Counted from the first letter of the stretch, positions 19,117-29,015 are shown. The stretch is 64,000 bases of DNA from JAZTZP01 sp045637525 (GCA_045637525.1 JAZTZP010000169.1:3558-67557), one strand, 5' to 3'. Program-made: numbers and translations. The notes: generated by a model from the sequence alone, not told the origin.

Positions 19117-22100
19117 TTATTCATAATCAAACTGACCTGATTCCGATAATGGCATCAAAGTTTCGTAACCGTTAAGTATAAATACCTTAATAACATCAGT
19201 TCCTCCCTCTATTGAGTAAGAACCTGTGCTTGTAGTAGTTCCGAAGGATACATTAACAATCTCACCAATCTCAGATGCCTTCAGTAAATTGATGTTTACT
19301 ATGTTCTGAGCATCTATAACTTTCAGGAAATTACCGTCTGCGTCATACATTGCGGCAACTACCTTCAGCTCTCCGTCATAGTCTTTAACCTTTTTAATAC
19401 TTGCACTTTCTATAACAGGTATATTTGAATTCGTTCCCCTCATACCTATCGTAATATCTGAAACTTCAAACTTAACTTTTGCGGCACTCTTGCCAGCAAC
19501 AGCCACCTCAAACGCAGTTTTTATCTCATTTAAGCTCTGATATTCACCGCTTGCTATTTGTGTGCCTATACCTGCAATATCTGCATCTTCAAGTCCGTTA
19601 AGTACTGATGCGTCTATACCGATTTCAATTTCATATTCATCAAGAGCCTCTATTGCCTTTTCTGATGTCTCAGCACCACTAACCGCATTGAACGCCTCTT
19701 CTGCACGTGCCGTACGGTCATATGTAATTTTAAGAGTAAACGGTATAATTCTTTGTCCGTTGACATCAACCGATTCATTCAGATACTCACCTGCTCCATA
19801 ATTCTTTGCATACATACCCGGTTTTGAGTATATCGCAATAAATTCGTCACTATTCGTTTTTGCAGTCTTAATTGCGTCTGTTACATCACAAGTTACAGTA
19901 TCCGCTATCTTTTCAGATATCGCAGAATTTGTCATGACTGCTGTCGTTACTGTCGGATAAGTTACATCATTTTTTATTGCGGTAGTTGTTAGTCCGTCTC
20001 CGAAATATTCACTTAACTCTCCGCCTTTGGCAAACTCTTTTACAGTAGATACCGTACCGATTTCAACTTTATTATTTACATTGTTAGTATAATTCTCATT
20101 AAGCTTTTCACAAAGCGTGTACATCATGCTAAACTCTGCATTTATTACCTGTGCATTTTCAATCTGTGAATTTTTGAACTGTCCTACAAACAATTTACCA
20201 TTTCCCATGGTAGGAGCAGCCGAATTAAATGTATAACTCGTTCCACTAACAAGTGCATCTTTTAAAGTAACAATCTTTTTTGTAACCGTTAAGGCTTCAA
20301 TTGCCGAATTGAACGCTTCCATTAATTCATCTGTATCTTCGGGATTACTGTCTAAAACCAAAGTCCATACGTGCTTCGGAACTGCCAGTCCGTTGTAGTC
20401 GGATACATTATAGCTCGCAAAATCAGTCTTTGTCTTTACTTCTTCAAAATATGTATACAAAGACTCCGCTGTTGCATCTTCTGCTGTTACTTTTTCAAAA
20501 AGTGACTGTGTGGCAGCAACTATTGCCGTTTTATCGTAAGTAACAGTAAGAGTTGCTCCACTTGCATTAAATGCACTTCCGCCCCCTGCAACCAGAACAA
20601 ACTGTTCTTCTGTCGAAGATCCTTTTTTAGCTTTAAACATATCTGTTATATCAACAATTACATTTCCCTCTGAATCAACTTCTCTTTTTAAAGTTACTCC
20701 CTCACTTACAACATTTGTATCTGACAATCCGCTTGTACCTGCAATACGCGAAACCATACTGAATGCATACGGCTGAACTTTATTTCCCGACAGTTCATTT
20801 CTCCATGCCGTATAGTATTTATCCTCTGTGCTTGTTGTTGCATAATGAGTATGTGCTGCGTTCATTGCACATGTTTTTACTGTCGGAACTTCCGGCAGAC
20901 TGTTGCTGAAATAATATCCCTTAAATTTAGCAGTTCTGTTTCCGTCAGTGTTGCCGTTACTTGTCGTAGGGTTATAAATTTTCATCTCGACTTTTTTAAC
21001 CGCTTGCGGATTTTCAATTCTGTCAAAAACTATTCCTATATATTCTGTATTCCATCTTATTGTGCCGTCATCGATTGCAATACCTTTATGTGTAGCACTC
21101 GTTGCGCATGTTGTACCTGAATTAACACCGTCAACCTCTATATAATGAATTGCATCATATGTCTGTGTGGTAATAAGCGCATCAATTGCAGAATTAAATG
21201 CTTCTTTTAATTCTTCGATATCTGCCGGACTGCTTTTTAAAACAGCCTCCCACACTTTCCCGGGCGATGAAAGTTCATTATACATTGTCAAATTATAGCC
21301 TTCAAAATCCGCTGAACCCTTTACGGTTTCAAAATACTCATACAAAGAACCAGCGGTTTCATTTTCATCTTTTGCTTTTTCTAAAAGACGTGTTGTCTCA
21401 TATACATATTCTGATGTATCATATGTAACAGTAAGCTTTGCATATGTAAACGGATCCGAAATACTTGTATTTTCACCTGCAACAGTAACAAGCACGAATT
21501 GCTTTTCTGTATCAAGATTTTCAAATAAATCGGTTATTTCAAACTTTACAACACCATTTTCATCAGCCTTCTGATAGATTTCTCTCTTATCTGCGGTTGT
21601 AACATCGCTATTCGGAACATCTGTTACCGCCGAGCTTAAACCGTTGACCTGGATATCAATTTGATTTCCGTTATTTGTAATTTCGTCATACCATGTGGTA
21701 AAAATCTCTGAAGAGGTATCGCGGTTACAGTAATGCGTAGCCGATTTATTATTTGTATTACAATAATGCTCCGGAATTTCCGGCAATGAATCTGTAAAAT
21801 AATATTTTCCGAAATTTATTGTTCTGTTTGGATTGGCTGAACCTTGCAAAGTGCCTATCTTAAACTCAAGCTCTACTTTTTTTATAGCTTCAGGGTGCGA
21901 TATTTTATCAAAAATAAGCCCGTTATATTCACTTGACGTCATTACTACCGAATCGTCAAACCGTATTCCCAGATTTGTTCTTGCATCATGACACGGATAC
22001 GAAACATCATCTTTTGTACTGTTCAGCTCAACAGTATTTTGTATCGGATACTCAATCACCTCTAAAGTACTCTCAGCCGTTACAGGCTTTACCGCTAAGC

Positions 22101-22149
22101 TGCAAAGCATTGATAAAGACACTAAAACTCCTAAAATTTTCTTAAACAT
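19117..22149 (-). CDS. Secreted protein with triplicated beta-sandwich plus helical modules, 1010 aa
   Basis: Signal peptide MFKKILGVLVSLSMLCSLAVKPVTAE. The body contains three units (about 30-320, 330-610 and 620-880), each with a DNRLRE/CBM96-like beta-sandwich (KKVELEFKIGTLQGS, KKVEMKIYNPTTSNG) ending in a strand such as AKLTVTYDTSEYV. A ~75-residue helical module then follows, with SLYEYFETVKGSADFEGYN and ELKEAFNSAIDALI. The first two helical modules are strikingly alike; the third is degenerate (LDEYEIEIGIDASVLNGLED). A short C-terminal domain follows. No anchor or catalytic motif is visible. Its place between the binding lipoprotein and the SLH proteins suggests a secreted glycan-binding role, which is inference. 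Confidence 0.7.
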   Translation of the reverse strand: MFKKILGVLVSLSMLCSLAVKPVTAESTLEVIEYPIQNTVELNSTKDDVSYPCHDARTNLGIRFDDSVVMTSSEYNGLIFDKISHPEAIKKVELEFKIGTLQGSANPNRTINFGKYYFTDSLPEIPEHYCNTNNKSATHYCNRDTSSEIFTTWYDEITNNGNQIDIQVNGLSSAVTDVPNSDVTTADKREIYQKADENGVVKFEITDLFENLDTEKQFVLVTVAGENTSISDPFTYAKLTVTYDTSEYVYETTRLLEKAKDENETAGSLYEYFETVKGSADFEGYNLTMYNELSSPGKVWEAVLKSSPADIEELKEAFNSAIDALITTQTYDAIHYIEVDGVNSGTTCATSATHKGIAIDDGTIRWNTEYIGIVFDRIENPQAVKKVEMKIYNPTTSNGNTDGNRTAKFKGYYFSNSLPEVPTVKTCAMNAAHTHYATTSTEDKYYTAWRNELSGNKVQPYAFSMVSRIAGTSGLSDTNVVSEGVTLKREVDSEGNVIVDITDMFKAKKGSSTEEQFVLVAGGGSAFNASGATLTVTYDKTAIVAATQSLFEKVTAEDATAESLYTYFEEVKTKTDFASYNVSDYNGLAVPKHVWTLVLDSNPEDTDELMEAFNSAIEALTVTKKIVTLKDALVSGTSYTFNSAAPTMGNGKLFVGQFKNSQIENAQVINAEFSMMYTLCEKLNENYTNNVNNKVEIGTVSTVKEFAKGGELSEYFGDGLTTTAIKNDVTYPTVTTAVMTNSAISEKIADTVTCDVTDAIKTAKTNSDEFIAIYSKPGMYAKNYGAGEYLNESVDVNGQRIIPFTLKITYDRTARAEEAFNAVSGAETSEKAIEALDEYEIEIGIDASVLNGLEDADIAGIGTQIASGEYQSLNEIKTAFEVAVAGKSAAKVKFEVSDITIGMRGTNSNIPVIESASIKKVKDYDGELKVVAAMYDADGNFLKVIDAQNIVNINLLKASEIGEIVNVSFGTTTSTGSYSIEGGTDVIKVFILNGYETLMPLSESGQFDYE

Positions 22150-22169
22150 TTCTTATACCTCCGTCTAAA

Positions 22170-23675
22170 TTATTTTTTATTTGCTAAAAATTCATCCGCC
22201 TGGCGTTGAATTTCTGCTATTACTTCCTGTTCGCCGGCTTTATTAAGCTTATCCTTATATTCATTAAACAAAGCCTCTGCATCCTCTGTTGCTCCTACAA
22301 GAAGTGTAGGATAATACTCAGCCTTAACAGCTGATATTTGTGCAAGCTTTGAGCTTATCTTACTTGTATCAAGTGAAAAGCCCAAAAACTCCGGAGCTCT
22401 TGTTACCGCTTTAGCATTCTGAACATCAAACACCCAATCATTATATCCTTCCGGCTCCGACTGGATTTCATAAGCATTCTTTGTATTGCCGACAATCCAT
22501 TTATAAAGTCCGTATGGTGATGATGAATCGGGAAGTGCCTGATAATCAACTGTTATTCTTGTTTCGCTGTCTTTTGTATAGTGCTTACCCTCTATTCCGA
22601 ATACCAGCAGGTTATATAATTCCTTGCCCTCAGCTGAATTTATAAGATTTAAAAGCTTAACTGCTTCTTCCGGATGCTTGCTGTTTGTCATAATGCAGTT
22701 ACCCAAAGCCGCATACTGAATAGGCATATTCCATGTATCTTCATTAGTTGCGAAGTATGTCTTTACCGGCATACCGTACTTCGCACTCAACTGCTTCTCA
22801 GCTGTAAATGAGCTTGCTGTTTCCTGCCACATTACATAACCGCCTTCTTTACCCTTCTGATCATCAGCTGCAGAAAGTGCATCCTTTCTGATGTATCCTT
22901 TTTTATACCACTCAGCCTTGCGCTTAGCGTAGCTTACTTCCTCATCTGTTGTATAAATATTCACTACCTTTTTCTCCGGATCTCCGTCTTTTATGGCGTA
23001 TGTATAGTTAAGATTATTGGTATAACCGCTTCCGCGCACGGTTGTGCCCCATTGGAATCCGTATCCTAAATCTCCGCCCTCTTTACACTTTTCAAGAAAC
23101 TTTTCTATCTCATCCCAAAGAGGCTCTTTGCTCTCTTTATTCCATAGTGCCGCCTGAAATGCCTCTTCATCAAGGTACTTCCCGGCAAGCTCAGCCGGTA
23201 CAACTATCGCCTGTTCAACACAAAGCATCTGATATGACGGTATTCCGTAGAGCTTTCCGTCTACTCTCATATAATCCCACACAGCCTCAGGTATCTGCTC
23301 CTTTGCTCCTGCAAGGATATCGGAATACTCATCAATCGGCATGAATGTCTGATTTCTTACTTCCTTCGCAAAATCCAGTAAATATGCATTTGCAATATCC
23401 GATGTCGTTCCTGCTGTCTGCATAAGCATAAACTGCTGACTGTAATCAGCTGTAGGGAAAATCTCAAAATCTACGGTAACTCCCGGCATATACTCCTGAA
23501 GCCGCTTGTTGAATTCATCCCATACAAGCTGAGAATCATTCTGTATTCCCGGTCCCGGCATTACCCATTTTAACCTGATATTCCCGTCATCTTCTTCTTG
23601 TTTCCCGCAACTTACAAGTGCTCCCATAATTGTAGCCGCAAGAATGCAGGCAACTGATTTCTTCATTTTTTTCAT
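22170..23675 (-). CDS. ABC transporter sugar-binding lipoprotein
   Basis: 501 residues. A lipoprotein signal ends in a lipobox (GALVSCGK), so Cys23 would be lipidated and the protein tethered outside the membrane. The body matches the family 1 extracellular solute-binding fold (LipO/YtcQ/LplA type) used by Gram-positive oligosaccharide importers for complex glycans. It would deliver oligosaccharides to the two permeases encoded upstream in the same locus; no ATPase gene is nearby, so a shared MsmX-type ATPase elsewhere is likely. Unusually, two enzyme genes separate it from the permeases. Shine-Dalgarno AAGGAG lies nine bases before the ATG. The 91-bp gap upstream (23676-23766) shows no clear hairpin. 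Confidence 0.92.
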   Translation of the reverse strand: MKKMKKSVACILAATIMGALVSCGKQEEDDGNIRLKWVMPGPGIQNDSQLVWDEFNKRLQEYMPGVTVDFEIFPTADYSQQFMLMQTAGTTSDIANAYLLDFAKEVRNQTFMPIDEYSDILAGAKEQIPEAVWDYMRVDGKLYGIPSYQMLCVEQAIVVPAELAGKYLDEEAFQAALWNKESKEPLWDEIEKFLEKCKEGGDLGYGFQWGTTVRGSGYTNNLNYTYAIKDGDPEKKVVNIYTTDEEVSYAKRKAEWYKKGYIRKDALSAADDQKGKEGGYVMWQETASSFTAEKQLSAKYGMPVKTYFATNEDTWNMPIQYAALGNCIMTNSKHPEEAVKLLNLINSAEGKELYNLLVFGIEGKHYTKDSETRITVDYQALPDSSSPYGLYKWIVGNTKNAYEIQSEPEGYNDWVFDVQNAKAVTRAPEFLGFSLDTSKISSKLAQISAVKAEYYPTLLVGATEDAEALFNEYKDKLNKAGEQEVIAEIQRQADEFLANKK

Positions 23676-23766
23676 TTTGAAAAACTCCTTTCTTACCTCA
23701 TTAATAAACTGTTATAAAACTTAAATTCTACATCTCTTCCCCCCTTCTTCATTTAATTGCATATAC

Positions 23767-25617
23767 CTATCTGTGAAATATTATTTTGACTACATCAGCA
23801 TTAACACATTTTGTCTGCTTAAGTAAAATTCTGTAAACCTCTCCCCATGACTCCTTTATTCTTCCATCAGAAATCTCGTCAAGCGGTCTTTTTTCAACTG
23901 TTGCTGTTAGGTTATCAGAAAAATCAATGTATGCTGCAGAAGTTTCCGAAACTGCAATCTTTATTGTGTTTCCAGTAATCTCCGGACATTTATTAGTCAT
24001 AAGCGAAAAGACAATATTATCTGATGCCTCTTTTAATTCATAATCATCAGTTATGCTAACCTGACCTTTTACCCGGTCAAGCTCGTATGTCCGTTTCCAT
24101 TTCTCTATACCTGCCTCTTCGGAATAGGTATTTTTCAGACTCATGGATGCTCTTACCATTTTTTCTTCTGCTTTATATTCTGTTTCAGCTGCGGCGTATT
24201 CGCTGCCCGGTTGCTGCATATAACCGTTTACCGTCGGCAGATTATGGTATGCTGACTGATTATTAAAAAGCTCATATCTCTGCGGACTAAATGTCTCTTT
24301 CACATAAGTTCCGCATCCTAAATCTATACATACAGGCATGGCATCCAAAAAAACAATAAAACTTCCAACATCATTATGATTATGACTTTCATCATTATGA
24401 CCGCCCTTAAATGCCAGATAAAACCCTTTATAATCTCCCGGTTTTTCTCTCGCAGTACCTATTTGGCTGTCAGGGAGCCACGAATGCCCTATATAATTCA
24501 CTCCACCATATTCTCCGATTGTTTCTTCGAATAAATCTTCCAAATATCTGAATTTGCATCCGCTTCCATGTCCGCCTGCGGAAGAACATCCTAACCGGTA
24601 TAATCCCTCGTTATTTATTGCTTTACCGTAACGGCACAGCATCACAGGCACACCGGTGCGTGGCCTCGCATCTGCAAAGTTTACGAATTTATCGTCATGG
24701 ATGTGGACATTTTCTATGTATTCAGCCATCTTTCTTATTTTGTCATTGTTAAATAAATTATATTTTCCATCTGTTGCATAATATAAGATTTCCAGGCAGT
24801 CAAACACCGATCCACCAGCCATTGTCCAGTATCCCGGACCTTCATCACATCCTCCGTCATCGGGTAAAACATTCAGATAATTGTCTACAAACAAAAGTCC
24901 CGTTTCTATTACATCTCTTACAAATTCTTCATCTTCTCCCAATATGAGCGCACATTCTAAAACATGTGAAACTATAAAAGGATTCCAATTATTTACTTTG
25001 TGTTCTTTAGACGGTACAAATCCCATCCATCCAAAGTCCTTTCGTATGAGAAATGTATCGAAAACCTTACGCTTTACTTCGTATTTTAACCGTTTGCAAA
25101 GAAGCGGTGTCAATTTATCAAGCTCATCTTTGAAAAAATAATATGCCCATGCAAGCGTTCCGGCAGTCATTGAAGTATGCAAGTCCAAAAAACGGTACTT
25201 TTCTTCTATATCGGGAATATAGTTCTTTTTTCTGTCATGACAGTGATTAAGATGTGCCAGATCTATCCAGTCAGTCTGTTCACAGAAGAACCATATTACA
25301 TCGGCAATTTTATTTATAAACCGACCTTTGTTTTCCATACATTCAGCCATAATAAGACTAAGAAGCCTTCCGCCGCCTACGTCCCCGTCAACAAATGACG
25401 ATACTCCGGTTGTAAAAGTTTCAACGTATTGTGTAAGCGTACGATTATTCCACGGTCTTGTCATTTCATCCTCCGCCTTACTAATAGTTGAATCAAGATA
25501 AACCGGATTAACCTTTTTCCACTTTTCGCGTTCACTAACCTTAGGTAATGGTGTAAAATTCTCTCCGAATCTTATTTTCAAATCAGAAATTTCCCTGAAA
25601 GTATCAAATAACAACAT
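23767..25617 (-). CDS. Cytoplasmic heparinase II/III family protein (probable polysaccharide lyase)
   Basis: About 616 residues without a signal peptide. An N-terminal helical barrel (WAYYFFKDELDKL, DDGGCDEGPGYW near 270) is followed by the heparinase II/III beta-sheet domain with KGGHNDESHNHNDVGSFIVF near 400-420 and YHNLPTVNG near 465. The NHND-type histidine and the later tyrosines are typical active-site positions of lyases in this clan, which cleave hexosamine-uronate or oligo-uronate chains by beta-elimination. Cytoplasmic location suggests it handles imported oligosaccharides. The start is ATG 25617, eight bases after AGAGG; the GTG at 25626 is less likely. It is a distant relative of the two secreted heparinase-like proteins in the same locus. 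Confidence 0.88.
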   Translation of the reverse strand: MLLFDTFREISDLKIRFGENFTPLPKVSEREKWKKVNPVYLDSTISKAEDEMTRPWNNRTLTQYVETFTTGVSSFVDGDVGGGRLLSLIMAECMENKGRFINKIADVIWFFCEQTDWIDLAHLNHCHDRKKNYIPDIEEKYRFLDLHTSMTAGTLAWAYYFFKDELDKLTPLLCKRLKYEVKRKVFDTFLIRKDFGWMGFVPSKEHKVNNWNPFIVSHVLECALILGEDEEFVRDVIETGLLFVDNYLNVLPDDGGCDEGPGYWTMAGGSVFDCLEILYYATDGKYNLFNNDKIRKMAEYIENVHIHDDKFVNFADARPRTGVPVMLCRYGKAINNEGLYRLGCSSAGGHGSGCKFRYLEDLFEETIGEYGGVNYIGHSWLPDSQIGTAREKPGDYKGFYLAFKGGHNDESHNHNDVGSFIVFLDAMPVCIDLGCGTYVKETFSPQRYELFNNQSAYHNLPTVNGYMQQPGSEYAAAETEYKAEEKMVRASMSLKNTYSEEAGIEKWKRTYELDRVKGQVSITDDYELKEASDNIVFSLMTNKCPEITGNTIKIAVSETSAAYIDFSDNLTATVEKRPLDEISDGRIKESWGEVYRILLKQTKCVNADVVKIIFHR

Positions 25618-25647
25618 TTCTGTCACCTCTTGCTTATTTATACTGTT

Positions 25648-26976
25648 TTAATATTTATATAGAAGCTTATCTTGGAAATCCAGGATATTATCTTCCTTTT
25701 TGAAAACTATTTCCCTGCTGCAATTTTTCTGCACAATTTCACCGTCTGTATAACACAGTATCTGAGGCTCTATATTTACAAATTCCACATTTTCAAATTT
25801 TATTTTCACATAATTTGCAGCGTTCATAAGCTCAAATGGTTCTGTTCCCTGCTTTGCCTCAATCTTTATATCTTTGAATTTAATCGTTACAGGCTCTTTC
25901 TCAGAACCGTAAACCTGTATCGGTTCATCAATGTTCTTAAATACACAATTTTCGTATGTTATATCCGCCAGTGAACGGTTTGTACACCAAATATGCTTTC
26001 CGTCATAGAATATCTGAAACAAAGTTCTGAGTCCGTCAAACTCACAATTACGTATTATAATATTTCCCGGAGTCTGTCTTATGTCAGCTCTGTAATCACA
26101 ATAATATCTGAATGCAGAATGTGTAGGACGCTTCGGGGCATATCCTGACGGTGCACTCGCCGCCTTCTGTTCGGGAGTTAAGCCTCCTCTGAACGGGAAC
26201 ATCGTAGGTGAAATCCCCTTGCAGTTTTCCACGACAACGTTTGTTCCGCCAAATCTCAGGGAACTGCAACCGGAATTAAACAGACAATTTCTTATAACAA
26301 CATCTATATTATCGAATCCCGCAACTGCATCATCACCCGAATAAAACTTGCAGTCTTCAATCCTTATATTATCACAAGACCGTACATCAAATCCGTCATG
26401 ACCGCCGTAAACAGTAATATTTTCGGCTACAATATCCTGACTGTTATAAATATTATGCGCCCAATTTGCACTTCTTCGGATTGTATATCCTTTAAGTGTG
26501 ATATTTTTGCATTTATACATATTAATTGCATGAGGGCCGCGATAATTTTCCTCACCCTCTGCGTCATAGCAGTCAACTCCGTCTATGTACGAATTTTCTT
26601 CTCCGATAATTGAAATATTTTCAGCCTTTATCGCTCTTATTATTCCGTTGTTCCATCTGCTATACGGATTTACACTTGCTGTTATATCTACTTTCTCACT
26701 TAAACCGAGAGGCTCATCTATATCTACCGGCTCGATTTTATCGTCCCTGTATGCGAAATAGTCCTCCGGATTATCACTCGCTTCAAGTATTGCTCCGCTT
26801 TTTAAATAAAGCGTTACATTTGAACGAAGTCTTATTCCGCCTGTGCGAAAAATGCCGGCAGGAATTATTACCGCACCTCCGCCTGATAAAAAACAATCGT
26901 CAATTGCTTTTTGTATAACCGCTGTCTGCAAATCAGCCGAAATAACAGCACCGTAATCAACTATATTAATTTCCAT
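25648..26976 (-). CDS. GH28-like right-handed beta-helix protein
   Basis: 442 residues, no signal peptide. The N-terminus has the pectate-lyase-superfamily signature IVDYGAV followed by SGGGAVIIPAGIFRTGG; the middle has beta-helix turns with HDGFDVRSCDNIRIEDC and YSGDDAVAG near 210-230. The paired Asp of GDD and the preceding DGFD match the catalytic acids of glycoside hydrolase family 28 (polygalacturonases and relatives). I do not find the usual H-G and R-x-K motifs; the corresponding stretch reads GCSSLRFGG. So it may use a changed mechanism or act on another uronic-acid glycan. A truncated second copy of its 5' end lies at 4119-4220. Confidence 0.82.
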   Translation of the reverse strand: MEINIVDYGAVISADLQTAVIQKAIDDCFLSGGGAVIIPAGIFRTGGIRLRSNVTLYLKSGAILEASDNPEDYFAYRDDKIEPVDIDEPLGLSEKVDITASVNPYSRWNNGIIRAIKAENISIIGEENSYIDGVDCYDAEGEENYRGPHAINMYKCKNITLKGYTIRRSANWAHNIYNSQDIVAENITVYGGHDGFDVRSCDNIRIEDCKFYSGDDAVAGFDNIDVVIRNCLFNSGCSSLRFGGTNVVVENCKGISPTMFPFRGGLTPEQKAASAPSGYAPKRPTHSAFRYYCDYRADIRQTPGNIIIRNCEFDGLRTLFQIFYDGKHIWCTNRSLADITYENCVFKNIDEPIQVYGSEKEPVTIKFKDIKIEAKQGTEPFELMNAANYVKIKFENVEFVNIEPQILCYTDGEIVQKNCSREIVFKKEDNILDFQDKLLYKY

Positions 26977-27002
26977 TAAAGCTCAGTCCTTTCACTAAAT
27001 CT

Positions 27003-27887
27003 TTATCCCTTCACGCTTCCGACAGTAAGTCCCTTTGTAAAATACTTCTGAAAAAACGGAAATACAACAAGCATCGGACCGGCAGCAAGAATAGCCATAG
27101 CAAACTTCATGTTGTCGGTCTGCCCTGTCTGATTCGCAAACATTGCACCGGCTCCCGTATCGGCAACGTTTTTTAAAAACTCAGCTTCTCTTAATATTTT
27201 CTGCAAAAGATATTGCAGTGAATAAAGTCTTGTGTCTGTTATGTAAATAAGAGTTGTACTCCAGTCATTCCATTTTCCGAGAAGAATCATAAATCCAACA
27301 GTCGCTAAAACCGGTTTTGAAAGCGGTAATATTATTCTTGCAAAAATTACGGTTTCTATCGCTCCGTCAATACGTGCCGCCTCAACAATTCCATCAGGCA
27401 GTCCCTGAAAAAACGTTCTTATTATTATAACATGCCACGCACTTACAAGAGACGGGATTATATACACCCATATGGTATTATTAAGCTGCAGATACTTTGT
27501 GATTAATATGTATGACGGTACAAGTCCACCGTGAAAAAGCATTGTAATGAGAAGATAAACAGATATTCCTTTTCTCAGTTTAAATTCCCTTCTTGAAAGC
27601 GCATACGCAAGCAAACTCATAACAATCAATGAAAGCACAGTCGCAACAGTTGCGAAAAATATCGTCACTTCATATGACCTTATAAGCTGTGTCGGATTTT
27701 TAAGCGTTGCGTAATACGCATCAAAATTAAGCGCCTTCGGTATAAGCTTATACCCGTATTTAGTAATAGCCTCAGCATCCGTTATCGAAATTGATATAAT
27801 AAGAAGAAACGGAACTAAAAATATAAGTGCCATAAGTACAAGAATAATACTGCGAACAGGATGTATTTTCTTTAATTTTTTTCCCAT
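27003..27887 (-). CDS. Carbohydrate ABC transporter permease (YtcP/LplC type)
   Basis: 294 residues with six hydrophobic segments, the first at ~16-38 (ILVLMALIFLVPFLLIISIS). The cytoplasmic EAA loop, VEAARIDGAIETVIFARIILP, contacts the ATPase. It ends in FTKGLTVGSVKG, the usual tail of this subfamily. It pairs with the LplB-type permease encoded 20 bp upstream to form the membrane channel for oligosaccharide import. It is followed by the GH28-like gene, so transporter and enzyme are co-transcribed. Confidence 0.93.
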   Translation of the reverse strand: MGKKLKKIHPVRSIILVLMALIFLVPFLLIISISITDAEAITKYGYKLIPKALNFDAYYATLKNPTQLIRSYEVTIFFATVATVLSLIVMSLLAYALSRREFKLRKGISVYLLITMLFHGGLVPSYILITKYLQLNNTIWVYIIPSLVSAWHVIIIRTFFQGLPDGIVEAARIDGAIETVIFARIILPLSKPVLATVGFMILLGKWNDWSTTLIYITDTRLYSLQYLLQKILREAEFLKNVADTGAGAMFANQTGQTDNMKFAMAILAAGPMLVVFPFFQKYFTKGLTVGSVKG

Positions 27888-27906
27888 ATCATTAACTCCT
27901 TCCTTA

Positions 27907-28866
27907 TCAGAACATGCTGTTATCAGGATTAATTTTCCTTACAATTGCATTTGATGTAACCACTAAGATTAAAGATACAACTGACTGGAATAATCCTACA
28001 GCCCCTGTCATTCCCATGTTGTTTGCCTGCTGCAGACCTCTGAATACATAGGTGTTTATTATATCCGTTGTAGGATAAAGAATTCCTATATTCATCGGCA
28101 CCTGATAAAACAGACCAAAATCTCCGCTTATAAGCGAGCCTATTCCCAAAATAAGCAAAATACATATTATGGATGAAAGCTCCGGAATTTTTATGTATCT
28201 TACCTCTTGCCATTTGCTTGCCCCGTCGATGCGTGCAGCTTCAAACAAGCTTTCATCAATTCCCATAAGCGCCGCATAGTACATTATGGAATTCATGCCG
28301 ACATGCTTCCATATATTTGTTACAGTCAGAATTACGGGCCAGTATCTGTAATCTGAATACCAGTCTATGCTTTCGCCTCCGAAAAGGTTTATTACTGAAT
28401 TTAAAACCCCGTAATTAGGATTAAGCATGGCATATACAATATACGCAACCAAAACCATTGATATAAAATGCGGTAAAATCATTATTGTCTGAAATGTCTT
28501 AAGAGCTAATCTTGATTTAACCTCATAAAGTACCAATGCAAGTGCTAAAGCTGAAATAATTCCGGTAATCTGAAAATTTATTCCGTAAAGCACGGTATTT
28601 CTCAAAACTCTCCATGCATCGTTTGACTCAAAAAAGAATCTGAAATTTTCAAAGCCCACAAACGCACTCTTAAATATTCCAAGGTTAGGATTAAAATCCT
28701 TAAATGCTATTATTATACCTACCATCGGCAGATAGCTGAAAACAAATACTAAAAGCAGTGCCGGCAATGAAAACAATGTAAGCTCTATATTCATTCTTCT
28801 GCTTAACTTATGCGTTTTTATCTTGTCTCCCGTATTTTTCTTTTTTGCAATCACATTATCCTGCAA
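27907..28866 (-). CDS. Carbohydrate ABC transporter permease (LplB/YtcQ-operon type)
   Basis: 319 residues, six membrane segments, the first at ~32-55 (LTLFSLPALLLVFVFSYLPM). The EAA loop reads FEAARIDGASKWQEVRYIKIP. It is the first gene of the transport/degradation operon. The start is a TTG at 28866 placed eight bases after GGAGG; no ATG is better positioned. Immediately upstream is the promoter 28900-28928 with a paired operator that abuts its -35 box, so this gene is the likely direct target of the YesN regulator encoded ~3 kb upstream. Confidence 0.93.
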   Translation of the reverse strand: MQDNVIAKKKNTGDKIKTHKLSRRMNIELTLFSLPALLLVFVFSYLPMVGIIIAFKDFNPNLGIFKSAFVGFENFRFFFESNDAWRVLRNTVLYGINFQITGIISALALALVLYEVKSRLALKTFQTIMILPHFISMVLVAYIVYAMLNPNYGVLNSVINLFGGESIDWYSDYRYWPVILTVTNIWKHVGMNSIMYYAALMGIDESLFEAARIDGASKWQEVRYIKIPELSSIICILLILGIGSLISGDFGLFYQVPMNIGILYPTTDIINTYVFRGLQQANNMGMTGAVGLFQSVVSLILVVTSNAIVRKINPDNSMF

Positions 28867-28899
28867 GATATCTTCCTCCCTTAGTTTAATTATATTATT

Positions 28900-28928
28900 A
28901 TTTTACCACAATGCACGCATTCTGACAA
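28900..28928 (-). promoter_or_regulatory. Sigma-A promoter of the transport/lyase operon
   Basis: On the minus strand TTGTCA (28923-28928), 17-bp spacer, TAAAAT (28900-28905); the coding start is ~35 bp downstream. The -35 box directly abuts the paired operator at 28930-28965. Confidence 0.7.
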
Positions 28929-28929
28929 G

Positions 28930-28965
28930 TGACAGAATCGAACTTCAAGGTGTCAAATTCGGACT
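28930..28965 (-). promoter_or_regulatory. Candidate YesN operator, copy A (two half-sites, 21-bp spacing)
   Basis: On the minus strand AGTCCGAATTTGACA (28951-28965) and AGTTCGATTCTGTCA (28930-28944) are direct repeats exactly 21 bp apart, about two helical turns, as expected for a two-helix AraC-type DNA-binding domain. The same arrangement recurs at 29294-29329. Confidence 0.6.
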
Positions 28966-29015
28966 TTTTTACCCGGTAGTCTCTTGTTTCTCTTTTTGCT
29001 TTTTTTACAAAACCA

